A stretch of 64,000 nt of DNA from Allobosea sp. Root381 (GTDB lineage Bacteria > Pseudomonadota > Alphaproteobacteria > Rhizobiales > Beijerinckiaceae). Positions 17,474 to 25,799 of this stretch are shown here, piece by piece; the first letter of the stretch is position 1; every line of letters begins with the position of its first letter. Under the pieces are notes generated by a model that saw only the letters and a program-made list of their open reading frames with translations, was not told where the DNA came from and did not search any database. The position numbers and the translations under genes are program-made. The DNA is taken from positions 708,024 through 772,023 of the forward strand of contig NZ_LMJT01000001.1 in assembly GCF_001429395.1 (NCBI RefSeq), given 5' to 3'.

Positions 17474-18367
17474 TCAGGCGACGAGGCTGCGCCGCGCGCG
17501 CTGCCAGGCCGCGGGGGTCTCGCCGACGACCTTGCGGAACACGCGCGTGAAATGGGCCTGGTCGGAGAAGCCGGTCTCGACGGCGATCTGGGTCAGCGAA
17601 TGCTCGCCCGCGGCCAGCATGTCCTGCCCTCGCCTGATCCGCGCCTGCAGCTGGAACTGATGCGGCGGCAGGCCGGTCGCCGCTTTGAAGGCGTGGCTGA
17701 AGTGGGATTGGGAGATGTCCACCAGCGCAGCGAGATCCTGAAGCCGGATGTTGGTGCCGCAATGGGCAGAGATGTAATCCGTCACGCGACGCAACTGCCC
17801 TGGTGTCAGCGACGAACGCTTGCGCGGCTGGGCGCGACGGACCTGGAAGAGCTCGATCAGCAGCGCCAGCGCGAGGCTGTCGCCATAGAGATCATGCCGG
17901 GCATCGGAGGCGGCGCATTCGGCGGCGATCATGTGCGCCAGCGCCATGATGCGCTCGTTCTCGAACATGATACGGGGCTGCGCCAGCAGGGCGACGTCGA
18001 GGCGCTCCGAGAGACGCTCGGCGATCAGCTCCGGGTTGAAATGCAGGTCCAGATGCCTGATCCGCAGGCTCTCATTCGTCTGCCCCCAGACCGGGACCTC
18101 TGCCGGCAGATAGCTGATCGAGCCCGGCCGTGACGGGCTCGCTTTGCCCCGCAGCCGGTCGAGCCGCGTCTCGAATTCGCCCCCGACCCTATCCAGGACG
18201 ATGAAGAGACGCGGATCCGCCGAGACATATTCCCCGCGCGCGTCCCGGTCGCACTGAGCGCACCAGAGATCGGCGACGATCCCGTTGAACACGCGGCATT
18301 TCAGCGGATCGAGGACCGACACGCCTTCTCGCACAGACTTCATCCGCGGCTGGAACGACATTGACAT
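17474..18367 (-). CDS. AraC-family regulator, likely of the divergent siderophore operon
   Basis: 297 residues from the ATG at 18367 (18361 is also possible). The C-terminal 100 residues form the double helix-turn-helix of AraC regulators: IRLQDLAALVDISQSHFSHAFK, then FQLQARIRRGQDML and a second motif with IAVETGFSDQAHFTRVFRK. The N-terminal half (about 20-180) is a cupin-like sensor arm. It is transcribed away from the TonB receptor gene with a 213-bp shared gap. In siderophore loci such regulators usually sense the loaded siderophore, so a role as activator of the receptor operon is inferred. Confidence 0.88.
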   Translation of the reverse strand: MSMSFQPRMKSVREGVSVLDPLKCRVFNGIVADLWCAQCDRDARGEYVSADPRLFIVLDRVGGEFETRLDRLRGKASPSRPGSISYLPAEVPVWGQTNESLRIRHLDLHFNPELIAERLSERLDVALLAQPRIMFENERIMALAHMIAAECAASDARHDLYGDSLALALLIELFQVRRAQPRKRSSLTPGQLRRVTDYISAHCGTNIRLQDLAALVDISQSHFSHAFKAATGLPPHQFQLQARIRRGQDMLAAGEHSLTQIAVETGFSDQAHFTRVFRKVVGETPAAWQRARRSLVA

Positions 18368-18516
18368 TTCCCGACCTGGCGCCGGCGAGCGGCCAAAATA
18401 CAACTATGCCACATGAATTAGCGGGTCGACACCCAGGAATATTCAATACACAACAGAAACGATCAATCCGCCCGATGGATTAGCTGTTACGGAGAAACAG
18501 CTTCGAGCGCAGCTTG

Positions 18517-18533
18517 TTTTGAACCATTCTAAA
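18517..18533 (+). promoter_or_regulatory. Irr-box-like iron control element upstream of the siderophore receptor
   Basis: The sequence TTTTGAACCATTCTAAA matches the alphaproteobacterial Irr/ICE consensus TTTAGAA-N3-TTCTAAA at 13 of 14 defined positions. It lies 47 bp before the receptor ATG in the AT-rich divergent region, the right place to control receptor transcription. Which regulator binds is inferred from the consensus, not shown. Confidence 0.6.
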
Positions 18534-18580
18534 TCAGAATAGATCAACATTGCCGCCTTTATTTGGGACGGAATCTAAAA

Positions 18581-20806
18581 ATGAACTACCTTAGATCAAA
18601 GAAAATCAGATCTATTCTTGCATCAGCCGTTTCGCTCGCCGCCCTGACGTGCGGCCCTGCCGCCTTCGCGCAGGCTCCCGCGGCGCCGGGCGGGACCGTC
18701 CAGCTCGATGCGGTCGTCGTCGAAGGCCAGGCCGAGACGGCGACTGGACCGGTGAACGGCTATGTTCCCCAGCGCACGGCCACCGGCTCGAAGACGAACA
18801 CGCCGATTACCGCGATCCCGCAATCGGTCTCCGTGATCGGCCGGCAGGAGATCGAGGACCGCAACGCGCAGAAGGTCGACGAGGTGCTGCGCTATACCTC
18901 TGGCGTGACGGCCCAGCCCTTCGGGCCGGACCCGGACACCGACTGGATCTTCATTCGCGGCTTCCAGGCGACGCAGAGCGGCGTCTTCCTCGACGGGCTG
19001 TCGAACTACGCCTTCGGCTTCGGCGGCTTCCAGATCGACCCGTTCCAGCTTGAGCGCGTCGAGGTGCTGAAGGGCCCCTCCTCGGTGCTCTATGGCGGCG
19101 GCAACCCCGGCGGCATCGTCAACCTCGTCAGCAAGCGGCCAAACGGCAAGAATTTCGGGCTGGTCGAAGCCGGAATCACCCAGTTCGGCAACGCCTATAC
19201 CAATGTCGACATCGGCGTCAGCGACAAGCAAGGCGTCTGGAGCACGCGCCTCACCGGGCGCCTCAGCGGCGGCGACCAGTACACCGACGTGTCCCGCGAT
19301 TTTCGCGGCTTCATCCTGCCGCAGATCGCCTACCAGCCGACCGGGGCGACCCGTTTCACCGCCTATGGCTATTATCAGGCGCTCGACCAGATTCATGCCG
19401 GCGGCGGCTTCCTGCCCTATGTCGGCACGGTCGTCGACGCGCCCTTCGGCAAGATCCGCCGCAAGGCCTTTCTCGGCGAGCCAGACATCGACAGCCAGAA
19501 GCGCACCCAGACGATGCTGGGCTACGAGTTCCAGCACCAGTTCGACAATGGCTGGAGCTTCAGCCAGAACGCCCGCTACGGCCGGATGAGGGGCTCGCAG
19601 CTCGGCCCCTACGGCTTCGGCTATGCCGGGCCGGACGCTCCCTTCGGCGACCGGTTCCAGCCGCTGGCCCCTGACTACCAGCTTTACCGCATCGGCTTCC
19701 AGGAGCGCACCGCGGTCAACACCTTCCTGATCGACAACCGGCTCGAGCGAAGCTTCCGGACCGGAGCACTCGGCCATTCGCTGCTGCTCGGCGCCGACTA
19801 CAAGTACTTCAACATCGACCACACCCAGGCCTCGGGCGGCGCCACGCCGATCAGCGTCACCAACCCGGTCTTCAGCGCGCCGCAGGGCCCGGCCTCGGTC
19901 TATCTCGACCAGGACCTGAGCCACAATCAGATGGGGCTCTACCTGCAGGACCAGATCCGCTTCGGCGATGGCTGGCTGGTCACGCTCAACGGCCGCTACG
20001 ACTATGTGAAGAAGAAGTCCGTCAGCGCGCCGGGGCTGCTGTTCTCGCCAAGCTACAGCAAGAACGAAGCCGCCTTCTCGGGCCGCGCCGGCCTGGCCTA
20101 TGAGTTCGCCAATGGGCTGACGCCCTATGTCAGCGCCGCGACCTTCTTCAACCCGGTCTTCGACGCCGTCCCCAATCTTGCGGGCGGCCCGGCGACGCCG
20201 TTCAAGCCGGAGGAAGGCTATCAGTACGAGGCCGGCCTGAAGTACAAGCCGGCCTTCATGGATGCGCTGTTCACGGCGTCGGTGTTCCACCTCGTCAAGC
20301 AGAACGTGGTCAACCCGGCTCCGACGGTGCTCAACCCCTTCGGCCAGCAGCAGCTCGGCGAAGTCACCTCGACCGGCGTCGAATTCGAGGCGAAGGCCAA
20401 CCTCACCGAGAACCTCAAGGTGCTGGCGAGCTTCACCGCCTTCGACCTGGAGACGACGAAGGACACGCGGCCCGCCTATGTCGGCAAGACGCCGCAGATC
20501 GTGCCCGAAGTCACCGCGTCGGGCTGGCTCGACTACACCTTCACGGAGGGGCCGCTGAAGGGCGTCGGGCTTGGAGCCGGCGTGCGCTATGTCGGAAGCT
20601 CCTGGGTCGACAACGAGAACACGCTGAAGGTCCCCGCCGTCACGCTGGTCGATGCCGCCATCCGCTACAAGATCGGCGACTGGGGCGTCGCGGTGAACGT
20701 CTCGAACCTGTTCGACAAGACCTACGTCAAGAGCTGCCAGGGCTATTCGAGCTGCGGCTATGGCGATGCCCGCACCGTGACGCTGTCGGCCAACTACAAA
20801 TGGTAG
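18581..20806 (+). CDS. TonB-dependent siderophore receptor (ferrichrome/hydroxamate type)
   Basis: 741 residues. A Sec signal peptide occupies about residues 1-30 (SILASAVSLAALTCGPAAFA). A plug domain follows with PQSVSVIGRQEIEDR, WIFIRGF, GVFLDGL and ERVEVLKGPSSVLYGGGNPGG. Then a 22-strand beta-barrel ends in an aromatic residue (SANYKW), as outer-membrane proteins do. A TonB box-like VQLDAVVVEG precedes the plug. The plug motifs place it in the FhuA/FcuA/FoxA branch. It is followed by a terminator and then by the matching importer genes, and preceded by an Irr-box-like site and the AraC regulator. Confidence 0.93.
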   Translation: MNYLRSKKIRSILASAVSLAALTCGPAAFAQAPAAPGGTVQLDAVVVEGQAETATGPVNGYVPQRTATGSKTNTPITAIPQSVSVIGRQEIEDRNAQKVDEVLRYTSGVTAQPFGPDPDTDWIFIRGFQATQSGVFLDGLSNYAFGFGGFQIDPFQLERVEVLKGPSSVLYGGGNPGGIVNLVSKRPNGKNFGLVEAGITQFGNAYTNVDIGVSDKQGVWSTRLTGRLSGGDQYTDVSRDFRGFILPQIAYQPTGATRFTAYGYYQALDQIHAGGGFLPYVGTVVDAPFGKIRRKAFLGEPDIDSQKRTQTMLGYEFQHQFDNGWSFSQNARYGRMRGSQLGPYGFGYAGPDAPFGDRFQPLAPDYQLYRIGFQERTAVNTFLIDNRLERSFRTGALGHSLLLGADYKYFNIDHTQASGGATPISVTNPVFSAPQGPASVYLDQDLSHNQMGLYLQDQIRFGDGWLVTLNGRYDYVKKKSVSAPGLLFSPSYSKNEAAFSGRAGLAYEFANGLTPYVSAATFFNPVFDAVPNLAGGPATPFKPEEGYQYEAGLKYKPAFMDALFTASVFHLVKQNVVNPAPTVLNPFGQQQLGEVTSTGVEFEAKANLTENLKVLASFTAFDLETTKDTRPAYVGKTPQIVPEVTASGWLDYTFTEGPLKGVGLGAGVRYVGSSWVDNENTLKVPAVTLVDAAIRYKIGDWGVAVNVSNLFDKTYVKSCQGYSSCGYGDARTVTLSANYKW

Positions 20807-20834
20807 CAGGCCGGCCTGTCCGGCCCTATGTCGA

Positions 20835-20860
20835 GGCCGTGGCGCGAGCCACGGCCTTTT
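20835..20860 (+). terminator. Rho-independent terminator after the siderophore receptor
   Basis: Perfect 9-bp stem GGCCGTGGC / GCCACGGCC with a GCGA tetraloop, followed by TTTT. It lies 28 bp after the receptor stop and 61 bp before the binding-protein gene, so importer genes may be expressed at a lower level by readthrough or from their own promoter. Confidence 0.8.
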
Positions 20861-20921
20861 CGTCTCACGAAGCGCGGCTCCGCATGACCAACCGCATCCC
20901 CTGCATCCACGAGTCGCGGCC

Positions 20922-21830
20922 ATGACGCAGCCGGCGGCCCCGACGCGGCGCACCTTGCTCGCCCTTGCGGCTGCCGCTGCCGCGGCTAGCCCGGCGAGCG
21001 GCGCGGCAGGTTCCGGCGTGGGCGGAACGCGCGTGGCGACGGTGGACTGGGCCGTGCTGGAAACGCTGCTGGCCCTCGGCATCACGCCGGTGGCCGCGAC
21101 CGAGCTGCTGCAGTTCCGCGAGGTCGCGGTCGAGCCTGCCGTGCCGGCCTCCGTGGCGGATCTGGGCCTGCGCGGCACCGTCAATTTCGAGATGCTGCAG
21201 CTGGTGCGGCCGGAGCTGATCTTCATCTCCAATTTCTATGCTTCCTCGGCGGAGCGACTGGGGCTGATCGCGCCGGTCGAGAGCTTCACGATCTATGCAC
21301 AAGGCGTCGCCCCCTTCTCTGCCGCCGAGGCGATGACGCTGGCGATCGGCCGCCGGCTCGGCGCGGAGGCGGCGGCGCAGCGCTTCGTCGCGGAGACGAA
21401 AGCCGAATTCGCCGGGCTGCGCGGCCGGATCGCTGCCCTCGGAGGCCGCCCCGTCATCCCGATCAATCTCGGCGATGCCCGCCATTTTCGCGTCTTCGGC
21501 GCCGACAGCATGTTCGGGGAAGTGCTGGCGCGCCTCGGCGTCGCCAATGCCTGGACGCAAGCCACAAGCTATTCCGCCATGGCGCCGGTCGGCCTCGAGG
21601 CGCTGGCCCGAATCCCGGAAGCCTGGATCGTCGTGATCCCGCCCGTGCCGGAAGATGCCACGCGCATCCTCGGCCGCAGCGCGTTCTGGAATGCGCTGCC
21701 AAATGTCGTGGCTGGACGCGTTCTCACGCTTGAGCCGGTCAACCCCTTCGGTGCCCTGCCTGCGGCACGCCGCTTCGCGCGGCTGCTCGTCGCCGCCATC
21801 GAGCGTTACGCAGGTGCAGCCCGTGGCTAG
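20922..21830 (+). CDS. Iron-siderophore ABC transporter substrate-binding protein (FhuD-like)
   Basis: 302 residues with a Tat-type leader (TRRTLLALAAAAAAASPASG). The mature part has the helical-backbone binding protein pattern: RVATVDWAVLETLLALGITPVA, LQLVRPELIFIS, and a C-terminal LARIPEAWIVVIPP with NALPNVVAGRVLTLEP. It delivers the ferric siderophore to the FhuB-like permease, whose GTG start overlaps its end by 8 bp. Family length is normal. Confidence 0.9.
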   Translation: MTQPAAPTRRTLLALAAAAAAASPASGAAGSGVGGTRVATVDWAVLETLLALGITPVAATELLQFREVAVEPAVPASVADLGLRGTVNFEMLQLVRPELIFISNFYASSAERLGLIAPVESFTIYAQGVAPFSAAEAMTLAIGRRLGAEAAAQRFVAETKAEFAGLRGRIAALGGRPVIPINLGDARHFRVFGADSMFGEVLARLGVANAWTQATSYSAMAPVGLEALARIPEAWIVVIPPVPEDATRILGRSAFWNALPNVVAGRVLTLEPVNPFGALPAARRFARLLVAAIERYAGAARG

Positions 21831-23805
21831 CAGCCGGCTTCCGCTCGCCATGCTGCGCTGGCTGCTGCCAGTCGCCATCGCGCTCCTGCTCGGCGCCGCG
21901 GTCATCCTCGGCCGTGCCGCGCTCCCCGGCGATCCCGCGGTCACCGCCGCACTCGAACGGATCCTGCTCTGGCACAGCCTGATGCCACGCTTCGCCACGG
22001 CGTTGATCTGCGGCGCGGCGCTCGGCCTCTCGGGCGTGCTGTTCCAGCAGGTCCTGCGCAACCCGATCGCTGATGCCTCCACGCTCGGCATTGCGTCCGG
22101 AGCCCAGCTCGCGCTGACGGTCGCGACCGTCCACGCGCCGGCGCTGATCGCCCTGTCGCGCGAGTTGACCGCACTTGCCGGCGGCCTCGCCACTGTGGCG
22201 ATCGTGCTGGCGCTGTCCTGGCGGCAGAAACTCGATCCGGTCACGGTCGTGCTGTCCGGCATGGTGATCTCGCTCATCGCCGCCGCCCTCAGCGCGACCG
22301 TCATCCTGGCCAAGGGCGAGTATGTGCTGTCGCTCTTCATCTGGGGCGCCGGCTCGCTCAACCAGCAGAGCTGGGACGCGCCGCTGATGCTGGCGCCGCG
22401 CCTCCTGCTGGGCGCCATCGCCGCGGCGCTGCTGCTGCGCCCGCTCACCTTGCTCACGCTCGACGACGACAATGCGCGCAGCCTCGGCCTTGCCCTCCCA
22501 GCCATGCGCCTGCTCGTCCTGCTCGTCGCCGTCTGGCTGGCGGCTTCGGTCACGGCCGAGGTCGGCATCATCGGTTTCGTCGGGCTCGCTGCCCCGGTGA
22601 TCGCCCGGGCAGCGGGAGCACGCCGCCTGCGCGACCTCCTCATCGCTGCCCCCTTCGCGGGTGCGATCCTACTCTCGGTGACCGATAGTGCGGTGCAACT
22701 GCTCGGCTCGGCGACGGCCGACCTTGCACCGACCGGCGCCGCCACAGCGCTGCTCGGTGGCCCGCTGCTGCTCTGGATGGCCCGGCAGCTGCGCCACACC
22801 ATCCCGCCGCGGACGATCGGCGGCCGGCATACGATAGCCAGGCTCGGCCATCCCTGGGTCGCCGTCCTGGCGGGGGGCGTTCTGCTGGCGTTGTTCTGCG
22901 CCATCGCGCTGATACTCGGCCCCGGCCCGGACGGCTGGAGCATAGCGACCGGGCCGCTGCTTGCCGATCTGATGCCCTTCCGCGCGCCGCGCATCGTCGT
23001 CGCGGCAACCGCGGGCGCGATGCTCGCCGCGGCCGGCACGCTGATGCAACGGCTGACCGGAAACCCTTTGGCCGGACCGGAAGTGCTCGGCGTCAGCGCC
23101 GGTGCCGGTCTCGGGCTCGCGCTGATGCTGCTGTTCGCGCCCGTCGTGGGGCCGGTTCAAATGCTGCTCGGCGCGGCTTCGGGCTCGCTAGCCGTGGCGC
23201 TGATCATGCTGGGCGTCGCCGCTCGCCCCGGCTACGGCCCGACGCGCCTTCTGCTCGCCGGCATCGCCATGGGTGCGCTGTGCATGGCGGTCGTCTCGAC
23301 CATGCTGGCGCAGGGCGACATGCGCTCCTATGCGCTGCTGCTCTGGCTCTCCGGTTCGACCAACCGGGCCGGCCCGATCGAGGCCTGGACAGGGCTTGCC
23401 GCCTGTCTCTTCCTGGTCCTGCCGCTGTTCCTGTTTTCGCGCTGGCTCGACGTGTTGCCGCTCGGCGCGACCGTCAGCCGCGCGGTCGGCCTGCCGCAGA
23501 CGACGAGCCGGCTCGCACCCGCCGGCTTCGCGGCTCTGTTGACGGGCACGGCTTCGCTGATGATCGGCCCGCTCAGCCTGATCGGGCTCGTCGGCCCACA
23601 CCTGGCCCGGCTGTCGGGCTTCGCCCATGGCCGGCACCAGCTCGCCGCGGCGATCGTGTTCGGTGCTGCGCTGATGGTCCTCGCGGACTGGCTGTCGCGG
23701 GCCGTCGTCTTTCCCTATCAGGTCCCGGTCGGGCTTTTCGCAGCCCTGATCGGCGGCCCCTACCTGATCTGGCTTTTGAGCCGAGGAGCGGAACGCAATG
23801 GCTGA
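21823..23805 (+). CDS. Siderophore ABC permease with two fused FecCD halves (FhuB-like)
   Basis: 660 residues from the GTG at 21823, overlapping the binding-protein gene; an ATG at 21850 is the alternative. Two homologous FecCD-type halves of about 330 residues follow each other. Each has the loop motif before a helix pair: GVLFQQVLRNPIADASTLGI in half one and GTLMQRLTGNPLAGPEVLGV in half two. Each half also has the later IGFVGLAAP / IGLVGPHLAR motif. The fused form is typical of FhuB for hydroxamate siderophores. About 20 membrane helices are expected. It overlaps the reductase gene by 8 bp. Confidence 0.93.
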   Translation: MASSRLPLAMLRWLLPVAIALLLGAAVILGRAALPGDPAVTAALERILLWHSLMPRFATALICGAALGLSGVLFQQVLRNPIADASTLGIASGAQLALTVATVHAPALIALSRELTALAGGLATVAIVLALSWRQKLDPVTVVLSGMVISLIAAALSATVILAKGEYVLSLFIWGAGSLNQQSWDAPLMLAPRLLLGAIAAALLLRPLTLLTLDDDNARSLGLALPAMRLLVLLVAVWLAASVTAEVGIIGFVGLAAPVIARAAGARRLRDLLIAAPFAGAILLSVTDSAVQLLGSATADLAPTGAATALLGGPLLLWMARQLRHTIPPRTIGGRHTIARLGHPWVAVLAGGVLLALFCAIALILGPGPDGWSIATGPLLADLMPFRAPRIVVAATAGAMLAAAGTLMQRLTGNPLAGPEVLGVSAGAGLGLALMLLFAPVVGPVQMLLGAASGSLAVALIMLGVAARPGYGPTRLLLAGIAMGALCMAVVSTMLAQGDMRSYALLLWLSGSTNRAGPIEAWTGLAACLFLVLPLFLFSRWLDVLPLGATVSRAVGLPQTTSRLAPAGFAALLTGTASLMIGPLSLIGLVGPHLARLSGFAHGRHQLAAAIVFGAALMVLADWLSRAVVFPYQVPVGLFAALIGGPYLIWLLSRGAERNG

Positions 23806-24877
23806 ACCGGACATGCTCGTCGCGTCGACCCGCATCCCCCTCAGCGACCCGGCCACCATGCTGGAGAAGCTCTGCAGCCATTTCGCCGAACATGGCACCG
23901 TGACGCGGGACGGCGGGATCGGGCGGCTGGAAAGCCCCTTCGGGACGGTCGAGCTCGAGGCCGCCGCTGGGGCGCTGCATGTAAGCACCCGGTCCCCGAA
24001 CCTGAGCTATCTCTTCGTGGTGAAATCCTCCGTCGCGGAGCATGTGGTCGAGTTTTCGCCCGACGGGGTGCCCGTCTTCGCCTGGAGCGGCGATGGCAGT
24101 AGCGTCTCCGAGATCCCGTTCTTTCACCGCGCCACGGTGCGCTCGAGCCGGCGGATCACGCCGCGGATGCAGCGCGTTACCCTGGCGGTCGAGGATGCCG
24201 GCAAGCTGGAGGATGGTGGGCTGCATGTCAGGGTTCTGATTCCGCCCAAGCGTCGCGTCCCGGTCTGGCCCTCGATCGCCGGCGATGGCCGCGTCATCTG
24301 GCCGAAGGGCGAGGACGAGCTGACCGGCCGGGTCTATACGATCCGCAGTATCGACAAGGCGCGCAGCACGGTCGACATCGACGTCGTGCTGCATGACGAC
24401 AGCGCCGGCTCGGTCTGGGCGCTGTCGGCGCAACCGGGCGACCCGGTAGGGCTGACCGGCCCCGGCGGCGGCGAGATCGTGCTGGCCGACTGGTACCTGC
24501 TCTGCGGCGACGAGACGGCGTTGCCGGTCATCGCACGCATCGCGGAGAGCCTGCCGTCACAGGCACGCGCGACACTGCTGATCGAGGTCGCGGATGACGG
24601 GGAGGAGCAGCCGATCAGCTCCGCGGCCGCGATCGATCTCTCCTGGCTGCACCGCAACGGCGCAGAGGCCGGCACCACCGACCTGCTGGAGCGGGCGGTG
24701 CGCGCGGTCGAGTGGCCGGAGGGTGTCGTGACCTATGCCCTGATCGGCTGCGAGCAGGTCCAAGCGCGCGCCTTGCGGGCCTATCTCCGCAAGGACCGCG
24801 CCTTGCCGAAGGAGCGCCATATCGCGGCAGCCTATTGGCGCCGGGGAGGCGAACCGCCCTTGCAAGAGCGCGACTGA
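23798..24877 (+). CDS. Siderophore-interacting FAD reductase with N-terminal DUF2218 domain
   Basis: 359 residues. The first 95 residues match DUF2218 (MLEKLCSHFAEHGTVTRD, GRLESPFGTVELEA, FVVKSSVAEHVVEFSP). They are followed by an FAD-binding domain with RITPRMQRVTLAVED and RVYTIRSID, and a SIP C-terminal domain (WYLLCGDETALPVIARI, LIGCEQVQARALRAYLRKD, YWRRGG). It is expected to use NAD(P)H and FAD in the cytoplasm to reduce ferric siderophore and release iron. DUF2218 often stands as a separate protein beside SIP; here the two are fused. ATG at 23798 overlaps fhuB. Confidence 0.9.
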   Translation: MAEPDMLVASTRIPLSDPATMLEKLCSHFAEHGTVTRDGGIGRLESPFGTVELEAAAGALHVSTRSPNLSYLFVVKSSVAEHVVEFSPDGVPVFAWSGDGSSVSEIPFFHRATVRSSRRITPRMQRVTLAVEDAGKLEDGGLHVRVLIPPKRRVPVWPSIAGDGRVIWPKGEDELTGRVYTIRSIDKARSTVDIDVVLHDDSAGSVWALSAQPGDPVGLTGPGGGEIVLADWYLLCGDETALPVIARIAESLPSQARATLLIEVADDGEEQPISSAAAIDLSWLHRNGAEAGTTDLLERAVRAVEWPEGVVTYALIGCEQVQARALRAYLRKDRALPKERHIAAAYWRRGGEPPLQERD

Positions 24878-24941
24878 CGCGCACAACGATGCAGGACTTT
24901 ATCAGCCCGGCCCCGGAACACTGACTGGACCCGTTGCCACG

Positions 24942-25778
24942 ATGACAACAGCGCTCAACACCGCTCCCGAGGAGGACGACCGAGGCCCCGTGGCGGGCGG
25001 CGGCGCACCGCTCTTCGCCCTCGAAGGCGCGAGCTTTGCCGTCGCCGGGCGCCAGCTCCTCGAGCCGCTGACGCTCGACCTGCCCGGCCGCCAGGTCATC
25101 GGGCTCATCGGCCATAACGGCTCGGGCAAGTCCACGCTGCTGAAGCTGCTGGCGCGGCAGGAGCCCGTCTCCGACGGCGCCGTGCGCTTCGAGGGCAGGC
25201 TCCTGAACGACTGGAACGACCGTGCCTTCGCCCGCAAGGTCGCCTATCTGCCGCAGCAGACGCCGCCGGCGACGGGCATGCTGGTGAAGGAGTTGGTGGC
25301 GCTCGGCCGCTATCCCTGGCACGGCGCGCTTGGCCGCTTCGGGCAGCGCGATCGCGAGAAGGTCAGCGAGGCGATGGCACTTACCGATACCGAGCGCTTC
25401 GGCGAACGGCTGGTCGATACGCTCTCCGGCGGCGAGCGCCAGCGGGTCTGGCTGGCAATGCTGGTCGCGCAGGACGCGGAATACCTGCTGCTGGACGAGC
25501 CGATCTCGGCGCTCGACATCTCCCACCAGATCGAGGTTCTGTCGCTGGTGCGGCGCCTCGCGAGGGAGCGCCAGCTCGGCGTCGTCGTCGTGCTGCACGA
25601 CGTCAACATGGCTGCGGCCTATTGCGACGAAATCATCGCGCTGCATTCGGGGCGCCTGATCGCACGCGGCACACCTGCCGACATCATGACGACCGACCGG
25701 CTCGAGGCGATCTACGGCGTGCGGATGGCCGTGACGAGTCATCCCGACACGGGCCGCCCCCTCGCTTTCGCCCGCTGA
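24942..25778 (+). CDS. Siderophore ABC transporter ATP-binding protein (FhuC-like)
   Basis: 278 residues. Walker A GHNGSGKST (about 60-68), Q-loop LPQQTPPATG, signature LSGGERQR, Walker B YLLLDEP with SALDISHQIE, and an H-loop HDVNMA. It belongs to the FecE/FhuC class and energises the FhuB-like permease. The gap after the reductase gene is 64 bp. It is convergent with the ABC genes that follow. Confidence 0.93.
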   Translation: MTTALNTAPEEDDRGPVAGGGAPLFALEGASFAVAGRQLLEPLTLDLPGRQVIGLIGHNGSGKSTLLKLLARQEPVSDGAVRFEGRLLNDWNDRAFARKVAYLPQQTPPATGMLVKELVALGRYPWHGALGRFGQRDREKVSEAMALTDTERFGERLVDTLSGGERQRVWLAMLVAQDAEYLLLDEPISALDISHQIEVLSLVRRLARERQLGVVVVLHDVNMAAAYCDEIIALHSGRLIARGTPADIMTTDRLEAIYGVRMAVTSHPDTGRPLAFAR

Positions 25779-25799
25779 TCTGCGCGCGGCCGGCGCGGC

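Noticed and set aside
20865..23039. A 724-codon reverse frame across the siderophore binding protein and permease
   Set aside because: No recognisable motif and Ser/Arg/Ala-rich; both real genes lie on the + strand with family motifs.
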